NCBI RefSeq assembly: GCF_003855155.1
Contig: NZ_CP034073.1
Span: 2,914,001 to 2,978,000 of the forward strand
DNA length: 64,000 bases
Reading direction: 5' to 3'
Source: Shewanella psychromarinicola
GTDB lineage: Bacteria > Pseudomonadota > Gammaproteobacteria > Enterobacterales > Shewanellaceae
Positions 8,962 through 17,807 of this stretch are shown here, piece by piece; the stretch's first letter is position 1, and each line of letters starts with the position of its first letter. Both the position numbers and the translations under genes were made by a program. The notes under the pieces were generated by a model. The model saw nothing but the letters and a program-made list of their open reading frames with translations, did not search any database and had not been told where the DNA came from.

Positions 8962-9729
8962 ATGCAGCAATTACTGGTCCCTATTTATGACTTTCTAGGT
9001 TGTGAGACCCCAAACAGTTGGCTTGAACAAGCAAAACAACCTGAACAATTAACGCCACTGTTGATCGACCATTGCAACTGCGAGCTTAAGGCTGCTCAAA
9101 CGGCTATTTTAATGATCCGCAAATATGCGATTGATAAAAGTAGTTCACATTTATTAAAGGCTTGGGCAAAACCCTATGAGGATTTTATCTATCAACCAGA
9201 CCGTAATGTGCAAGCATTTCTGGCTCGTGATAGTAAAAAAAATGATATCACCAGTGAATTAGTCGCCAACAACGAATTAACCAATAGTGCTGACTTAATG
9301 AGTAAAATGGTGCGCCTTACCAAAGAAGAGTTTCATCATTTTGAACAAGTCCTGCAAATTATGTCTGCACGCGGTATTGACTACCGTAATATTCGCGCAG
9401 GCCGTTATGCCAAACAATTAATTTCTCATGTCCGAACTCATGAGCCTGAGACCATGATTGATAAGTTGATTATTGGTGCGTTTATTGAGGCGCGTTCGTG
9501 TGAGCGATTTGCCAAGCTTGCGCCGCACTTAGATGATGACCTAGCTAAGTTTTACACTTCATTACTTCGTTCAGAAGCTCGGCATTATCAGGATTATTTA
9601 GCTCTTGCTGAGGTTGTAGCAGGTAAAGATATTAGTGAACGAATTAATTATTTTCGAGAAAAAGAAATGCAGTTAATTTTGTCAGTAGATACAGAGTTTC
9701 GTTTTCACAGTGGAATACCGCCTCAATAA
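8962..9729 (+). CDS. miaE: tRNA-(ms2io6A) hydroxylase MiaE
   Basis: 255 residues. MiaE is an oxygen-dependent non-haem diiron enzyme that hydroxylates the isopentenyl side chain of 2-methylthio-N6-isopentenyladenosine at position 37 of tRNAs reading UNN codons. The ferritin-like four-helix fold carries carboxylate and histidine ligands in CELKAAQTA, KEEFHHFEQVL, FIEARSCERF and SEARHYQDYL, the expected ExxH-type pairs. The gene is well spaced after GAAAGGATTATCCATCTT and has no operon partner. Its presence is typical of Shewanella, Vibrio, Salmonella and Pseudomonas and it is absent from E. coli. Confidence 0.93.
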   Translation: MQQLLVPIYDFLGCETPNSWLEQAKQPEQLTPLLIDHCNCELKAAQTAILMIRKYAIDKSSSHLLKAWAKPYEDFIYQPDRNVQAFLARDSKKNDITSELVANNELTNSADLMSKMVRLTKEEFHHFEQVLQIMSARGIDYRNIRAGRYAKQLISHVRTHEPETMIDKLIIGAFIEARSCERFAKLAPHLDDDLAKFYTSLLRSEARHYQDYLALAEVVAGKDISERINYFREKEMQLILSVDTEFRFHSGIPPQ

Positions 9730-9794
9730 TCAATAATGGCGCTATATAAACCAAGACTCACAGTTGATATCAATTCTGATACCTTCAAGTGAGC

Positions 9795-10520
9795 CTAGTT
9801 TGTTGCGGAAAAGGGTAATGTTACTAACTCACAACCTTTATCACTGACATTTAGCACGCTGCCTTGAGTATACCAATCACCGACCACCACACGTTGTTCT
9901 TGAGCTGTGAGCTGATGAATCGCGGGCCGATGTGTATGACCATGGATCATTCGTTGGCAGCCAGTACTTGCTAGTAGTGCTGTGACCGCGCTTGGCTCAA
10001 CATCCATAATTTTGTGGTGTTTGTGCTGATTGTCTTGCACACTTGTTTGACGAATTTTAGCGGCAATGTTTAAGCGGGTCTTTTTAGGTAAGTGGGCGTA
10101 AACCCAGCGAACAAGTCCAAAACTTCGAAAGCGTCTGAATCGCTGATAAGCAATATCAAGTGTACAAAGGCTATCACCATGCAAAATCACGGTGTTAACA
10201 CCGTACAAGTTGATACAATACACCTCAGGCAATATTTTCATACCTGCGCGTTGGCAAAATTGTTTGCCAACCATAAAATCACGGTTACCATGAATAAAGT
10301 ACACTGGTAGGGTGTCTGATACCGTTTTGATTGCCTCCGCTATGGCAACACTAAAGGGTTCTGCAATATCATCACCCATCCACACTTCGAATAGATCGCC
10401 GATGATATAAAGCGCTTCGGTATTGTCTAAACCATGGTTTAGAAAATACACAAAGGCTTGAGTAATATCGGGGCGATCAACACTCAAGTGCAAATCGCCC
10501 ACAAAGATTGTTTTTTTCAC
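9795..10520 (-). CDS. lpxH: UDP-2,3-diacylglucosamine diphosphatase LpxH
   Basis: 241 residues, the family length. LpxH is a peripheral inner-membrane metallophosphoesterase that cleaves UDP-2,3-diacylglucosamine to lipid X and UMP, the fourth step of lipid A synthesis. The calcineurin-type metal motifs are all present in order: GDLHLS, GDLFEVW, GNRDFM, HGDSLC and HGHTHRP. It lies 2 bases downstream of ppiB on the same strand, so the two form an operon; the same pairing is seen in E. coli. Confidence 0.96.
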   Translation of the reverse strand: MKKTIFVGDLHLSVDRPDITQAFVYFLNHGLDNTEALYIIGDLFEVWMGDDIAEPFSVAIAEAIKTVSDTLPVYFIHGNRDFMVGKQFCQRAGMKILPEVYCINLYGVNTVILHGDSLCTLDIAYQRFRRFRSFGLVRWVYAHLPKKTRLNIAAKIRQTSVQDNQHKHHKIMDVEPSAVTALLASTGCQRMIHGHTHRPAIHQLTAQEQRVVVGDWYTQGSVLNVSDKGCELVTLPFSATN

Positions 10521-10522
10521 AA

Positions 10523-11017
10523 TTACGCTTTAACGCTAACGCTTTTGATCACAATGGCTTCTAATGGCACATCTTGATGCATGCCATTGTTACCGGTTGC
10601 AACATTCTTGATTTTTTCAATAATATCTAAGCCTTCAACGACTTCACCAAAGACACAGTAACCCCAGCCTTGAGAGGTTTCTGATTTAAAATCAAGGAAG
10701 GTATTATCATTTACGTTAAAGAAAAATTGTGCCGTTGCTGAATGCGGATCAGACGTTCTCGCCATTGCAACTGTGCCTTTACGATTAGATAAGCCATTGT
10801 TAGCTTCGTTTTTGATTGATGCTTTAACACTTTTTTGGCTCATCTCTTCAGTGAAACCACCACCTTGGACCATAAAACCGTCAATAACACGGTGGAAAAT
10901 CGTACCATCAAAAGAGCCATCTTCAACATACTGCATAAAGTTAGCGGCAGTGATAGGCGCTTTTTCTGCATTTAGTTGCAAAGTAATATCGCCGAAATTG
11001 GTATGTAAAGTAATCAT
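10523..11017 (-). CDS. ppiB: Cytoplasmic cyclophilin PpiB
   Basis: 164 residues, equal to E. coli PpiB. A single cyclophilin domain without signal peptide; it isomerises prolyl peptide bonds. Active-site segments are [15 protein letters not shown] (catalytic Arg and the Gln/Gly loop), [18 protein letters not shown] and [12 protein letters not shown]. The gene is first of a two-gene unit with lpxH and is divergent from cysS; the 143-base gap must carry promoters for both directions. Confidence 0.96.
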   Translation of the reverse strand: MITLHTNFGDITLQLNAEKAPITAANFMQYVEDGSFDGTIFHRVIDGFMVQGGGFTEEMSQKSVKASIKNEANNGLSNRKGTVAMARTSDPHSATAQFFFNVNDNTFLDFKSETSQGWGYCVFGEVVEGLDIIEKIKNVATGNNGMHQDVPLEAIVIKSVSVKA

Positions 11018-11160
11018 GTTATCTCACTTGAAAAAATTGATTTGCGCGATTCTAACTTATCTTAAGTGCCGCTTAAAGTGCATTGTTCAAAACAGGTGAC
11101 ATCATGGTAGAATCTGAATTAATATTTCCCGTTATAAATTAGTGTAAAAGAGACCATTCG

Positions 11161-12540
11161 ATGTTAAAGATTTACAATAGTATTAGCCGTGATAAACAAG
11201 AATTTATACCAATAAATCCAGGTAAAATCGGAATGTACGTCTGTGGCGTGACCATTTACGATTTATGTCATATTGGTCATGGGCGTACCTTTGTTTCGTT
11301 TGACATGATAGTACGTTATTTACGTTACCTAGGTTATGAGGTGAATTTTCAGCGTAATATTACCGATGTTGATGATAAAATCATCAAACGGGCAGCTGAA
11401 AACAATGAATCTTGTGAGTCACTTACTGAGCGCTTGATTGCCGAAATGCATAAAGATTTTGACGCATTAAATATGATGCGACCTGATTTTGAGCCTCGGG
11501 CAACGTTACATATTGAAGAAATTATCGATATGGTTGAGCGTTTACTGGACCGAAAACATGCCTATGTCGCCAGTAATGGCGATGTCTTATTTAGTGTTGC
11601 CTCGTTTCCTGAGTATGGCCAGTTGTCAGGTCAAAACCTTGATCAACTTCAAGCGGGTGCTCGAGTTGAAATTGATAATGCCAAACATAATCCGATGGAT
11701 TTTGTGTTATGGAAAATGTCAAAACCCGGTGAGCCGACATGGGAATCACCTTGGGGACCTGGTCGTCCTGGTTGGCATATTGAATGTTCAGCCATGAACA
11801 GTAAACATTTGGGCTCACATTTTGATATTCATGGTGGCGGCTCTGATTTACAGTTTCCTCATCATGAAAATGAAATTGCTCAGTCTTGCTGTGCCCACGA
11901 TACGCCTTATGTAAATTATTGGATCCACACCGGAATGGTGATGGTTGACCGTGAAAAAATGTCTAAATCATTAGACAACTTTTTTACCATTCGTGATGTG
12001 CTTAAGCATTATGATCCTGAAACGGTACGTTACTTTTTATTATCCGGTCATTATCGCAGCCAGTTAAATTATTCTGAAGATAATTTAAAGCAAGCTCGTT
12101 CAGCATTAGAGCGTTTATACACGGCGATTAAAGACTTAGACTTAACCGTCGACGCAGCTCCTGCTGAAGCGTTTGTGGCCAAGTTCAAGTTGGCAATGGA
12201 TGATGACTTTAATACGCCTGAAGCGTATTCGGTTTTATTTGAGATGGTACGTGAAATTAACCGTCTTAAAATAACCGATATGACTGCCGCCTCTGCATTA
12301 GGTGTGCGTTTGAAGCAATTAGCGGGTGTGCTGGGAATTATCAGCCAAACACCAGATGCTTTCTTTAAAGGTGAGGGCAGTGATGATGAAGTGGCAGAAA
12401 TTGAAGCGCTTATTGTCGAGCGTAACCGCGCCCGCACCGAAAAAGATTGGCCCGCAGCTGATGTCGCCCGCGATCGCCTCAATCAACTAGGTGTGATCTT
12501 AGAAGACGGACCAAGCGGCACCACATGGCGTAAAAAGTAA
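11161..12540 (+). CDS. cysS: Cysteinyl-tRNA synthetase
   Basis: 459 residues (E. coli 461). It charges tRNA-Cys. Class I signatures: HIGH at 37-40 directly after the zinc ligand Cys29 ([20 protein letters not shown] region), KMSKS at 266-270, and the zinc-site segment HIECSAMN with HHENE following. The C-terminal anticodon-binding helical part is complete. The start follows AAAGAGACCATTCG. In the arrangement I recall for other Shewanella, folD comes next; here about 20 kb of other genes separates cysS from folD. Confidence 0.97.
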   Translation: MLKIYNSISRDKQEFIPINPGKIGMYVCGVTIYDLCHIGHGRTFVSFDMIVRYLRYLGYEVNFQRNITDVDDKIIKRAAENNESCESLTERLIAEMHKDFDALNMMRPDFEPRATLHIEEIIDMVERLLDRKHAYVASNGDVLFSVASFPEYGQLSGQNLDQLQAGARVEIDNAKHNPMDFVLWKMSKPGEPTWESPWGPGRPGWHIECSAMNSKHLGSHFDIHGGGSDLQFPHHENEIAQSCCAHDTPYVNYWIHTGMVMVDREKMSKSLDNFFTIRDVLKHYDPETVRYFLLSGHYRSQLNYSEDNLKQARSALERLYTAIKDLDLTVDAAPAEAFVAKFKLAMDDDFNTPEAYSVLFEMVREINRLKITDMTAASALGVRLKQLAGVLGIISQTPDAFFKGEGSDDEVAEIEALIVERNRARTEKDWPAADVARDRLNQLGVILEDGPSGTTWRKK

Positions 12541-12562
12541 GTCTGACATTGAAATGATCCTT

Positions 12563-12589
12563 TAGCCTGCATTTATGCGGGCTTTTTTA
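12563..12589 (+). terminator. Rho-independent terminator after cysS
   Basis: Stem GCCTGC / GCGGGC (one G-T pair) with loop ATTTAT and seven T residues. It lies over the stop codon region of the convergent glycerophosphotransferase gene. On the minus strand there is no T-run, so it works for cysS only. Confidence 0.82.
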
Positions 12590-13832
12590 TTGCTTCGTGT
12601 TGGCCTTGTTTTACCAGTTCATCTAAGCAATCTAATGCATTGGTTGAATGTTGCCAAAATGTATTAGTTAATACTTGTCTTGTTTGTGGACTACAAAACG
12701 CTTGTCTTGATGAGTCGGCTACATTTAATGAGGGTTCAGCATTGACGGCCATGTGTTTGAGCATATTTTGCAACTCGGCAAAGTTATAAACACTGGGCCC
12801 AGCAGCAGGAAGTTTCGCTACATAAGAATATTCACTTCTGCATTCGCTGTGATAGTGCGCCTTATCAAATGGAAAAAAAGCGATATCGCATTTGTATTGT
12901 AATGCATCAATGTAAATCGATGAGTAGTCAGTGATCAGTAAATCTATTTTGTTGATAATACCGTATATGTCGTCCCATTCGGTAATATTGATGATATTAG
13001 GGTATTGATCCAGTTCAGCCGCAAAATGCGCTTCATTTGGATGTAATCGCAGTAATAGTATTTGGTTTTGATCGATCAATTGTGTTGACAAGGCTTTAAA
13101 ATTAATGGCCTCAGCATAAATGTTATTATTGTCATTGGTTAAGCTTGAATCACGCCATGACGGCGCGTAAAGAATAACGTGTTTAACCTCTTGATTAGTA
13201 AATGGTGTTTGATGATTATTGATTTGATAATAACGATGATAATCGGTACGAGGATTACCACAACAGAGAAACTGCTCGTCTGTCATTTTAAAGCCAGTGC
13301 GAAAAAGCCCTTTCACCGTATCACTGGCAGCAAGCATGAAATCGGGTTTGACGTACTGTTGATGATACAAGGCTTTAGCATTTAATTTTTGCGCCCATGT
13401 CGATGGATGATAAACCGAGTGTAACGGTCCATTACTGATATCAAATTCGATTTGTTTTAATGGTGAACCATGCCATAAATTAATTTTAATAGCACCCTTA
13501 GCAAAGTACTGATTAATATCACCAATATAACTATTATAAATATAGTATTTAGCCGTTAATGCATGAAAAACGCCCATTAAAGACCAACGATAATAAGCTA
13601 AATAGCCTTGTTGTGTTAACTGCTTAATGAGTGCTTTATCACCCGATATCCAAATCGCGGTAATGGTTTGTTGTCTTTGCCAATGGAGAAACAAGTATTT
13701 GCTATTATCTGCAAACTTGTTTTTATAGCAGCCCATGACCGCTTTATGTTGCTTCGGTATCAAACCTGACAAACAATAAAGCGTTTGAGTGATGAGTAAT
13801 CTAATACATTGATCAACATAGCTAAATAACAT
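12573..13832 (-). CDS. CDP-glycerol glycerophosphotransferase (TagB/TagF-like)
   Basis: 419 residues, one GT-B fold domain. Diagnostic motifs are INLWHGSPLKQIEFD (the HGTPxK signature of teichoic acid glycerophosphotransferases), YAPSWRDS, LLLRLHPNE and IDLLITDYSSIYID. The enzyme moves glycerol phosphate from CDP-glycerol to a lipid-linked saccharide or polymer, probably as a peripheral inner-membrane protein; TagB (one unit) and TagF (polymer) share these motifs and cannot be told apart here. The start follows AAGGAATTAAC and lies 9 bases after the tagD-like gene, which supplies its donor. It is the last gene of a four-gene operon starting at 17661. A Gram-negative bacterium has no wall teichoic acid, so the product is inferred to be a glycerol-phosphate-bearing exopolysaccharide or capsule. 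Confidence 0.88.
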   Translation of the reverse strand: MLFSYVDQCIRLLITQTLYCLSGLIPKQHKAVMGCYKNKFADNSKYLFLHWQRQQTITAIWISGDKALIKQLTQQGYLAYYRWSLMGVFHALTAKYYIYNSYIGDINQYFAKGAIKINLWHGSPLKQIEFDISNGPLHSVYHPSTWAQKLNAKALYHQQYVKPDFMLAASDTVKGLFRTGFKMTDEQFLCCGNPRTDYHRYYQINNHQTPFTNQEVKHVILYAPSWRDSSLTNDNNNIYAEAINFKALSTQLIDQNQILLLRLHPNEAHFAAELDQYPNIINITEWDDIYGIINKIDLLITDYSSIYIDALQYKCDIAFFPFDKAHYHSECRSEYSYVAKLPAAGPSVYNFAELQNMLKHMAVNAEPSLNVADSSRQAFCSPQTRQVLTNTFWQHSTNALDCLDELVKQGQHEAIKKPA

Positions 13833-13841
13833 GTTAATTCC

Positions 13842-14276
13842 TTATGCAATATTAGCGCTAACGGGATGACTTATTGGATCTGGAATCACTCTGTTGGCAA
13901 GATTATTCTTAATTTCTGTCGTTGAAATTTGTTGCGTGCGTTCAAGATAAAATACGTTACAGATATCAGATAAATCATCAAATTTACCTTTCCAGTCATC
14001 ACCAATAGCAAAGATGTCAGCATTTAGCCGAATAATATCATTCCTTTTCTGGCGCCAATCGTTTTCAGCTATCACCTCATCAACATATTTACAGGCTGCG
14101 ACAATTTCTTGTCGTTGTTGAAAATTGAAAAACGCGGCCTTACCTTTAAGCGCATTAAATTCGTCGGTGGATACACCCACAATTAGCTTATCACCAAGCT
14201 TTTTTAAGCGTTTAAACAACCTCACGTGTCCAAAATGAAATAAATCAAACGTGCCGTAAGTAATGATAGTTTTCAT
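13842..14276 (-). CDS. tagD: Glycerol-3-phosphate cytidylyltransferase (TagD-like)
   Basis: 144 residues. It makes CDP-glycerol from CTP and sn-glycerol-3-phosphate. The cytidylyltransferase motifs are YGTFDLFHFGHVRL with HxGH at 14-17 and RTQQISTT at 113-120; the family's second motif lies at WRQKRND. The frame extends back to a TTG at 14288, but a TTGAGGT ribosome-binding site overlaps that codon and points to the ATG at 14276, giving the typical start MKTIITYGTFDL. It sits between the NDP-sugar-transferase-like gene and the CDP-glycerol transferase, so donor synthesis and transfer are encoded side by side. Confidence 0.93.
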   Translation of the reverse strand: MKTIITYGTFDLFHFGHVRLFKRLKKLGDKLIVGVSTDEFNALKGKAAFFNFQQRQEIVAACKYVDEVIAENDWRQKRNDIIRLNADIFAIGDDWKGKFDDLSDICNVFYLERTQQISTTEIKNNLANRVIPDPISHPVSANIA

Positions 14277-14303
14277 GGAATACCTCAAGTCTTGATATAT
14301 GAA

Positions 14304-15677
14304 TTAACGAGCATTGATTGAGTGGGTTATTTGCCATAATCGACGCAGGTAACCTAGTTGACTTAATGGTTGAAACTCCATTTCAACCAATTCTATTTCT
14401 TCCTGTGGGGTCGTATCATTCAGTAGGATTTGTACCGGACCAAATACACCATAACGTGCATGTTGGTGACCCAGAGAACTTGCGCCAAAGAGCAATAGCT
14501 CACCTTTAACGACGAGCCACAATTGTGGCAACTTTGCCAGCACCGGAGCGTTGATGGCGATTTCAATCAAAGAGATAAGCTGTTGCTGATTATTACTGAC
14601 GCAAATCCGTTTAATGGGATGTTTAGGCCGTTGAATACAAGCTACCAGTAAACTGATTAACATAATCGGTAGGGTTAATAGAATTAACAATGCCGCCACT
14701 AATCGGGTGATAAATGACACCTTGGTTAATTTCTTTACCTTGAGATGACATGTAGAAACAAGACTAGGATCGTTGACTTTAACCCAAGTGTTTTTGGCAA
14801 TATCGATAATGTAATCTTGAGATACAATTTGATTGCTAACATTAAGGTTATTACCAATGTATGTATTGGGTAATACGATACTATTGCTTAATTCGCTATT
14901 ATCGATATAACAATGCTGGCCGATCACGATCGCACCGTGACATTTTACCTGATTATTTAAATAGGTATTGGCTCCAATGTTGCCGTAAGTTTTTTGGTTT
15001 GCAAAACTAGGGTGCTGTGTTTGATGTTCAATTCTAAGTTGGTTATTTTTTTGCGCGGAATCAACTCTACGGCCTTTTAAGCCAAAGGTGTCGACATGTT
15101 TAATAATATAATGGTTTGCGGCAACAAAATTGTCGATGCTGTCTAGATGGAAAGCCATACCGTGTAAGACTTGATTAATGGTTTTATCGTTATCTTTTTG
15201 GGGAGCGGCTAATGGCCAATTTAAATTGTGCCCATGTAAGCGGCCCTCGGGTAGCATTAATAGTCCAGGGTTTAGATCGCTCATTGAGGCTAGCACAAAT
15301 GCTTGTTTAACCTGCTTGGCAAATTCAACAAAACGTCTAATACAAGGTGTGCGAACAATATCACCCCTCACGACTAATAGAGACTGATTAGGGTCTAATT
15401 TCATCCGTTTTAATACTGATTCAATATCTTCTTCTGGTTTGCTTAAAAAATATTCGATAGTTAAATTCCATCTAGCACCGTTAGCAACATGGGATTCAAT
15501 TTCTGCAGCATTATTGGCGATGACTAATTTTGCACGGGTAATACCCGCTTGAGCAAGATCTTCAAGGGTATAGTCAATTATTGCTTTGTTGGCCACGGGT
15601 AATAACGCAGCACAGTATTGACGATTCAATGGTGCCAGTTCGGTCGCTGAACGGTTGGCAAAAATAATGGCTTGCAT
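14304..15677 (-). CDS. Nucleotidyltransferase-like protein with hexapeptide repeats and a degenerate sugar-transferase tail
   Basis: 457 residues. Residues 1-225 resemble sugar-nucleotide pyrophosphorylases (MQAIIFAN.., LLPVANKAIIDYTLEDLAQAGI), but the phosphate-binding loop GGxGTR is replaced by ANRSATEL, so catalysis is doubtful. Residues about 230-300 form a left-handed beta-helix-like stretch (YGNIGANTYLNNQV, GAIVIGQHCYI, SIVLPNTYIGNN). After a membrane segment (LVAALLILLTLPIMLISLLVA) comes LPQLWLVVKGELLLFG, clearly related to LPQLWNVFKGDMSLVG of the intact sugar transferase in the next gene, but without its Asp-Glu pair. Start chosen at ATG 15677 with AGGAG seven bases upstream rather than the in-frame GTG at 15698, which would overlap the preceding stop. 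Function unknown; it may be a scaffold or regulator of the glycosyl transfer step. Confidence 0.75.
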   Translation of the reverse strand: MQAIIFANRSATELAPLNRQYCAALLPVANKAIIDYTLEDLAQAGITRAKLVIANNAAEIESHVANGARWNLTIEYFLSKPEEDIESVLKRMKLDPNQSLLVVRGDIVRTPCIRRFVEFAKQVKQAFVLASMSDLNPGLLMLPEGRLHGHNLNWPLAAPQKDNDKTINQVLHGMAFHLDSIDNFVAANHYIIKHVDTFGLKGRRVDSAQKNNQLRIEHQTQHPSFANQKTYGNIGANTYLNNQVKCHGAIVIGQHCYIDNSELSNSIVLPNTYIGNNLNVSNQIVSQDYIIDIAKNTWVKVNDPSLVSTCHLKVKKLTKVSFITRLVAALLILLTLPIMLISLLVACIQRPKHPIKRICVSNNQQQLISLIEIAINAPVLAKLPQLWLVVKGELLLFGASSLGHQHARYGVFGPVQILLNDTTPQEEIELVEMEFQPLSQLGYLRRLWQITHSINAR

Positions 15678-15687
15678 ATCCTTACTC

Positions 15688-17661
15688 CTAGTATGCACCC
15701 CGGGCGAAAATAACTGCCGGAATGGTCTTAAATAATAACTTAATGTCTTTTATCAGTGATTGTTGGTAGATATAATCAACATCAAGTTCAACCTGTTTGT
15801 CGAATGGAATGTGAGATCGGCCAGATACTTGCCAAATACAGGTAATACCGGGTTTAACCATTAATCTTCGTCTATCTGATAACTGATATTGGTTCACTTC
15901 ACTGGGTAATGCAGGACGCGGGCCAACTAATGACATATCGCCTTTAAAGACGTTCCAAAGTTGTGGTAATTCGTCAATTGATAGCTTACGGATCCAAGCG
16001 CCGATGTGAGTGATCCTAGGATCAGATTTCATCTTAAACAGCACCCCACCTTGCATATCATTCTGTGCAGTTAATTTACCCAATCTAGCTTCTGCATCGG
16101 TAAACATTGAACGAAACTTAAACATGGTAAACGGTTGATTGTCTTGTCCTGCACGGGTTTGGCTAAAAAATACATTGCCTTTTGATTCAAGTCGTATCGC
16201 ACAAGCCGTGAGTAATAAAAGCGGAGACAGCATCAGCAATAAGCTAGCCGACGCACTAATATCCAATAGCCTTTTGCTGATTTGGTTTAACTTTATTTTG
16301 CTGAAAAACCATCGTTGTTTACCCCATGATTTTCGCTGTGTGGTAGCGTCTAAAAGGTTGACGTTTATCGATGTCGCAACCAACGGATTTGCATTTTGAG
16401 ACGGCGTTGATGCAAATTGCAATGTGGCTTTGTTTGCACTCTTATGCGCTAGTAATCGCTGCGCGATCAAATCAATTAATACCCGCAGAACAAACAATGG
16501 GTTGCCAATAATATATCGACGCCACATTCTCTTAGGCTCTTGCATTAACCGCCAAGTCCATTCCATTCCCATTTGACGAAGTGCCAAAGGTGCACGAGTG
16601 ACCGCATCAGCATAAAAGTCGAATAATCCTCCGACACCAACGGCTGCTCCCACATTCAACTGATGCTGATGATTAGCTATCCACATCTCTTGAGTAGGAG
16701 CCCCCATAGCGACCAATAAAATTCCGCTATCAGACTGATTAATATGCTTAATGATGTCCTCAGTTTGATGAGCTTTAAAATAGCCATCTTGTATGCCAGC
16801 AATGCGTAATTGGGGATAACGTTTTGTCATGTTCGCTGCGGCTTTTTCTGCTACGCCAGGTTTAGCACCTAAAAAATAAATAGATGTGCCATTTTTGGCT
16901 GCTTGTTCACATAAGCGTGGAAACATATCGGTGCCATTAACATTATCTTTAAGCACAATGTGGTTGTATTTACAGGCTAAGCGCAAACCACTGCCGTCAG
17001 CAAAAACCTGCTTGGTTTGATTTAATACTTGGCGATACTCAATATTGGTATGGGCAATATTCATGCAGTCTGTATTGACGAATGCGAAAGCGTCACAGTT
17101 ACGGCTTCGGCCACTGGTTAATAAGCTATCAATGGCTTGTTTCATGGTGACGTTACTAATCGCCACTTTGAGTAAGGTAAAATGGGTCTGGCTAGTGCAA
17201 ACCATCTTTGATGACAAGGTATAACCTATTAAGTAACGAAGGGTTGTTAATATATAGCGGCTCACTGAGGCATTTAATTTCGGGTCAATGGTAAACTTGT
17301 CATAGGCAATACCCATTCTTGAGTGCATTTGGCTAAAGGACATTAAACCTGGACGGACTATATAGTCTTGATATTCCAATACCTCATATTGATATTGACA
17401 ACCCACAAAGCCAAGCTCACCTTTAATCACATTAATGAGGCCTAACCAATAGGACCATTGCGGCTGAATAAATTGTAATAACGCGATAGGTTTTTCATTG
17501 CCGCTGTGTAAATAGACCACTTCAATCGCTTGAGCGTGCTGATATTTCAAGTAACAAGCTTTTAATAATAACAACGGACTGACCAAGAGTAGTAATATCA
17601 AGCTGATAATTGATTCAACTATTCTGACTGACCATGAAATGTTTTTGATGTGAGTGCGCAT
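15688..17661 (-). CDS. Three-module enzyme: degenerate sugar transferase - WecG/TagA glycosyltransferase - sugar-phosphate transferase
   Basis: 657 residues. (1) Residues 1-155: membrane helix IISLILLLLVSPLLLLKA, then WLGLINVIKGELGFVG and RPGLMSFSQMHSRMGI, the outline of a polyprenyl-phosphate sugar transferase lacking the catalytic Asp-Glu and KFRSM. (2) About 165-390: a WecG/TagA/CpsF domain with the active-site NGTDMF, FLGAKPG, MGAPTQEMW, GVGGLFDFYA and the basic end EPKRMWRRYIIGN; this family adds ManNAc-type sugars as second residue. (3) About 465-657: an intact sugar transferase with FKFRSMFTDAE, SIDELPQLWNVFKGDMSLVGPRP and KPGITCIWQVSGRS, which starts the lipid-linked unit. One polypeptide may thus perform steps one and two. 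The frame is open to a GTG at 17748, but a sigma-54 promoter at 17732-17747 lies inside that extension and GAGGTGG precedes the ATG at 17661, which decides the start. Confidence 0.88.
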   Translation of the reverse strand: MRTHIKNISWSVRIVESIISLILLLLVSPLLLLKACYLKYQHAQAIEVVYLHSGNEKPIALLQFIQPQWSYWLGLINVIKGELGFVGCQYQYEVLEYQDYIVRPGLMSFSQMHSRMGIAYDKFTIDPKLNASVSRYILTTLRYLIGYTLSSKMVCTSQTHFTLLKVAISNVTMKQAIDSLLTSGRSRNCDAFAFVNTDCMNIAHTNIEYRQVLNQTKQVFADGSGLRLACKYNHIVLKDNVNGTDMFPRLCEQAAKNGTSIYFLGAKPGVAEKAAANMTKRYPQLRIAGIQDGYFKAHQTEDIIKHINQSDSGILLVAMGAPTQEMWIANHQHQLNVGAAVGVGGLFDFYADAVTRAPLALRQMGMEWTWRLMQEPKRMWRRYIIGNPLFVLRVLIDLIAQRLLAHKSANKATLQFASTPSQNANPLVATSINVNLLDATTQRKSWGKQRWFFSKIKLNQISKRLLDISASASLLLMLSPLLLLTACAIRLESKGNVFFSQTRAGQDNQPFTMFKFRSMFTDAEARLGKLTAQNDMQGGVLFKMKSDPRITHIGAWIRKLSIDELPQLWNVFKGDMSLVGPRPALPSEVNQYQLSDRRRLMVKPGITCIWQVSGRSHIPFDKQVELDVDYIYQQSLIKDIKLLFKTIPAVIFARGAY

Positions 17662-17731
17662 AAGCCACCTCGATAACCATTGTGGTACGGATAGGAAACT
17701 CGGTGAGATTCCTAATGAGTTATCTAGATAA

Positions 17732-17747
17732 TGCTTAAATCGTGCCA
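17732..17747 (-). promoter_or_regulatory. Sigma-54 promoter of the fusion-transferase/tagD operon
   Basis: Minus strand reads TGGCACGATTTAAGCA against consensus TGGCACGnnnnTTGCA: the -24 half is perfect and the -12 GC is in place; only two T residues differ. Predicted start of transcription is near 17721, giving a 60-base leader to the ATG at 17661. A perfect TTGCAnnnTGCAA box lies 61 bases further upstream. Confidence 0.75.
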
Positions 17748-17807
17748 CTATTTATAATGTTGATTTGTATGGGTTTATTTTGATTTGTTTGGGTTTGTTT
17801 CACCTGA

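Noticed and set aside
13179..13385. Small plus-strand frames inside the island, and likewise those inside tig, clpX, feoB and glnS
   Set aside because: They lie wholly within well-supported genes on another frame or strand, lack ribosome-binding sites, and have low-complexity or improbable composition.
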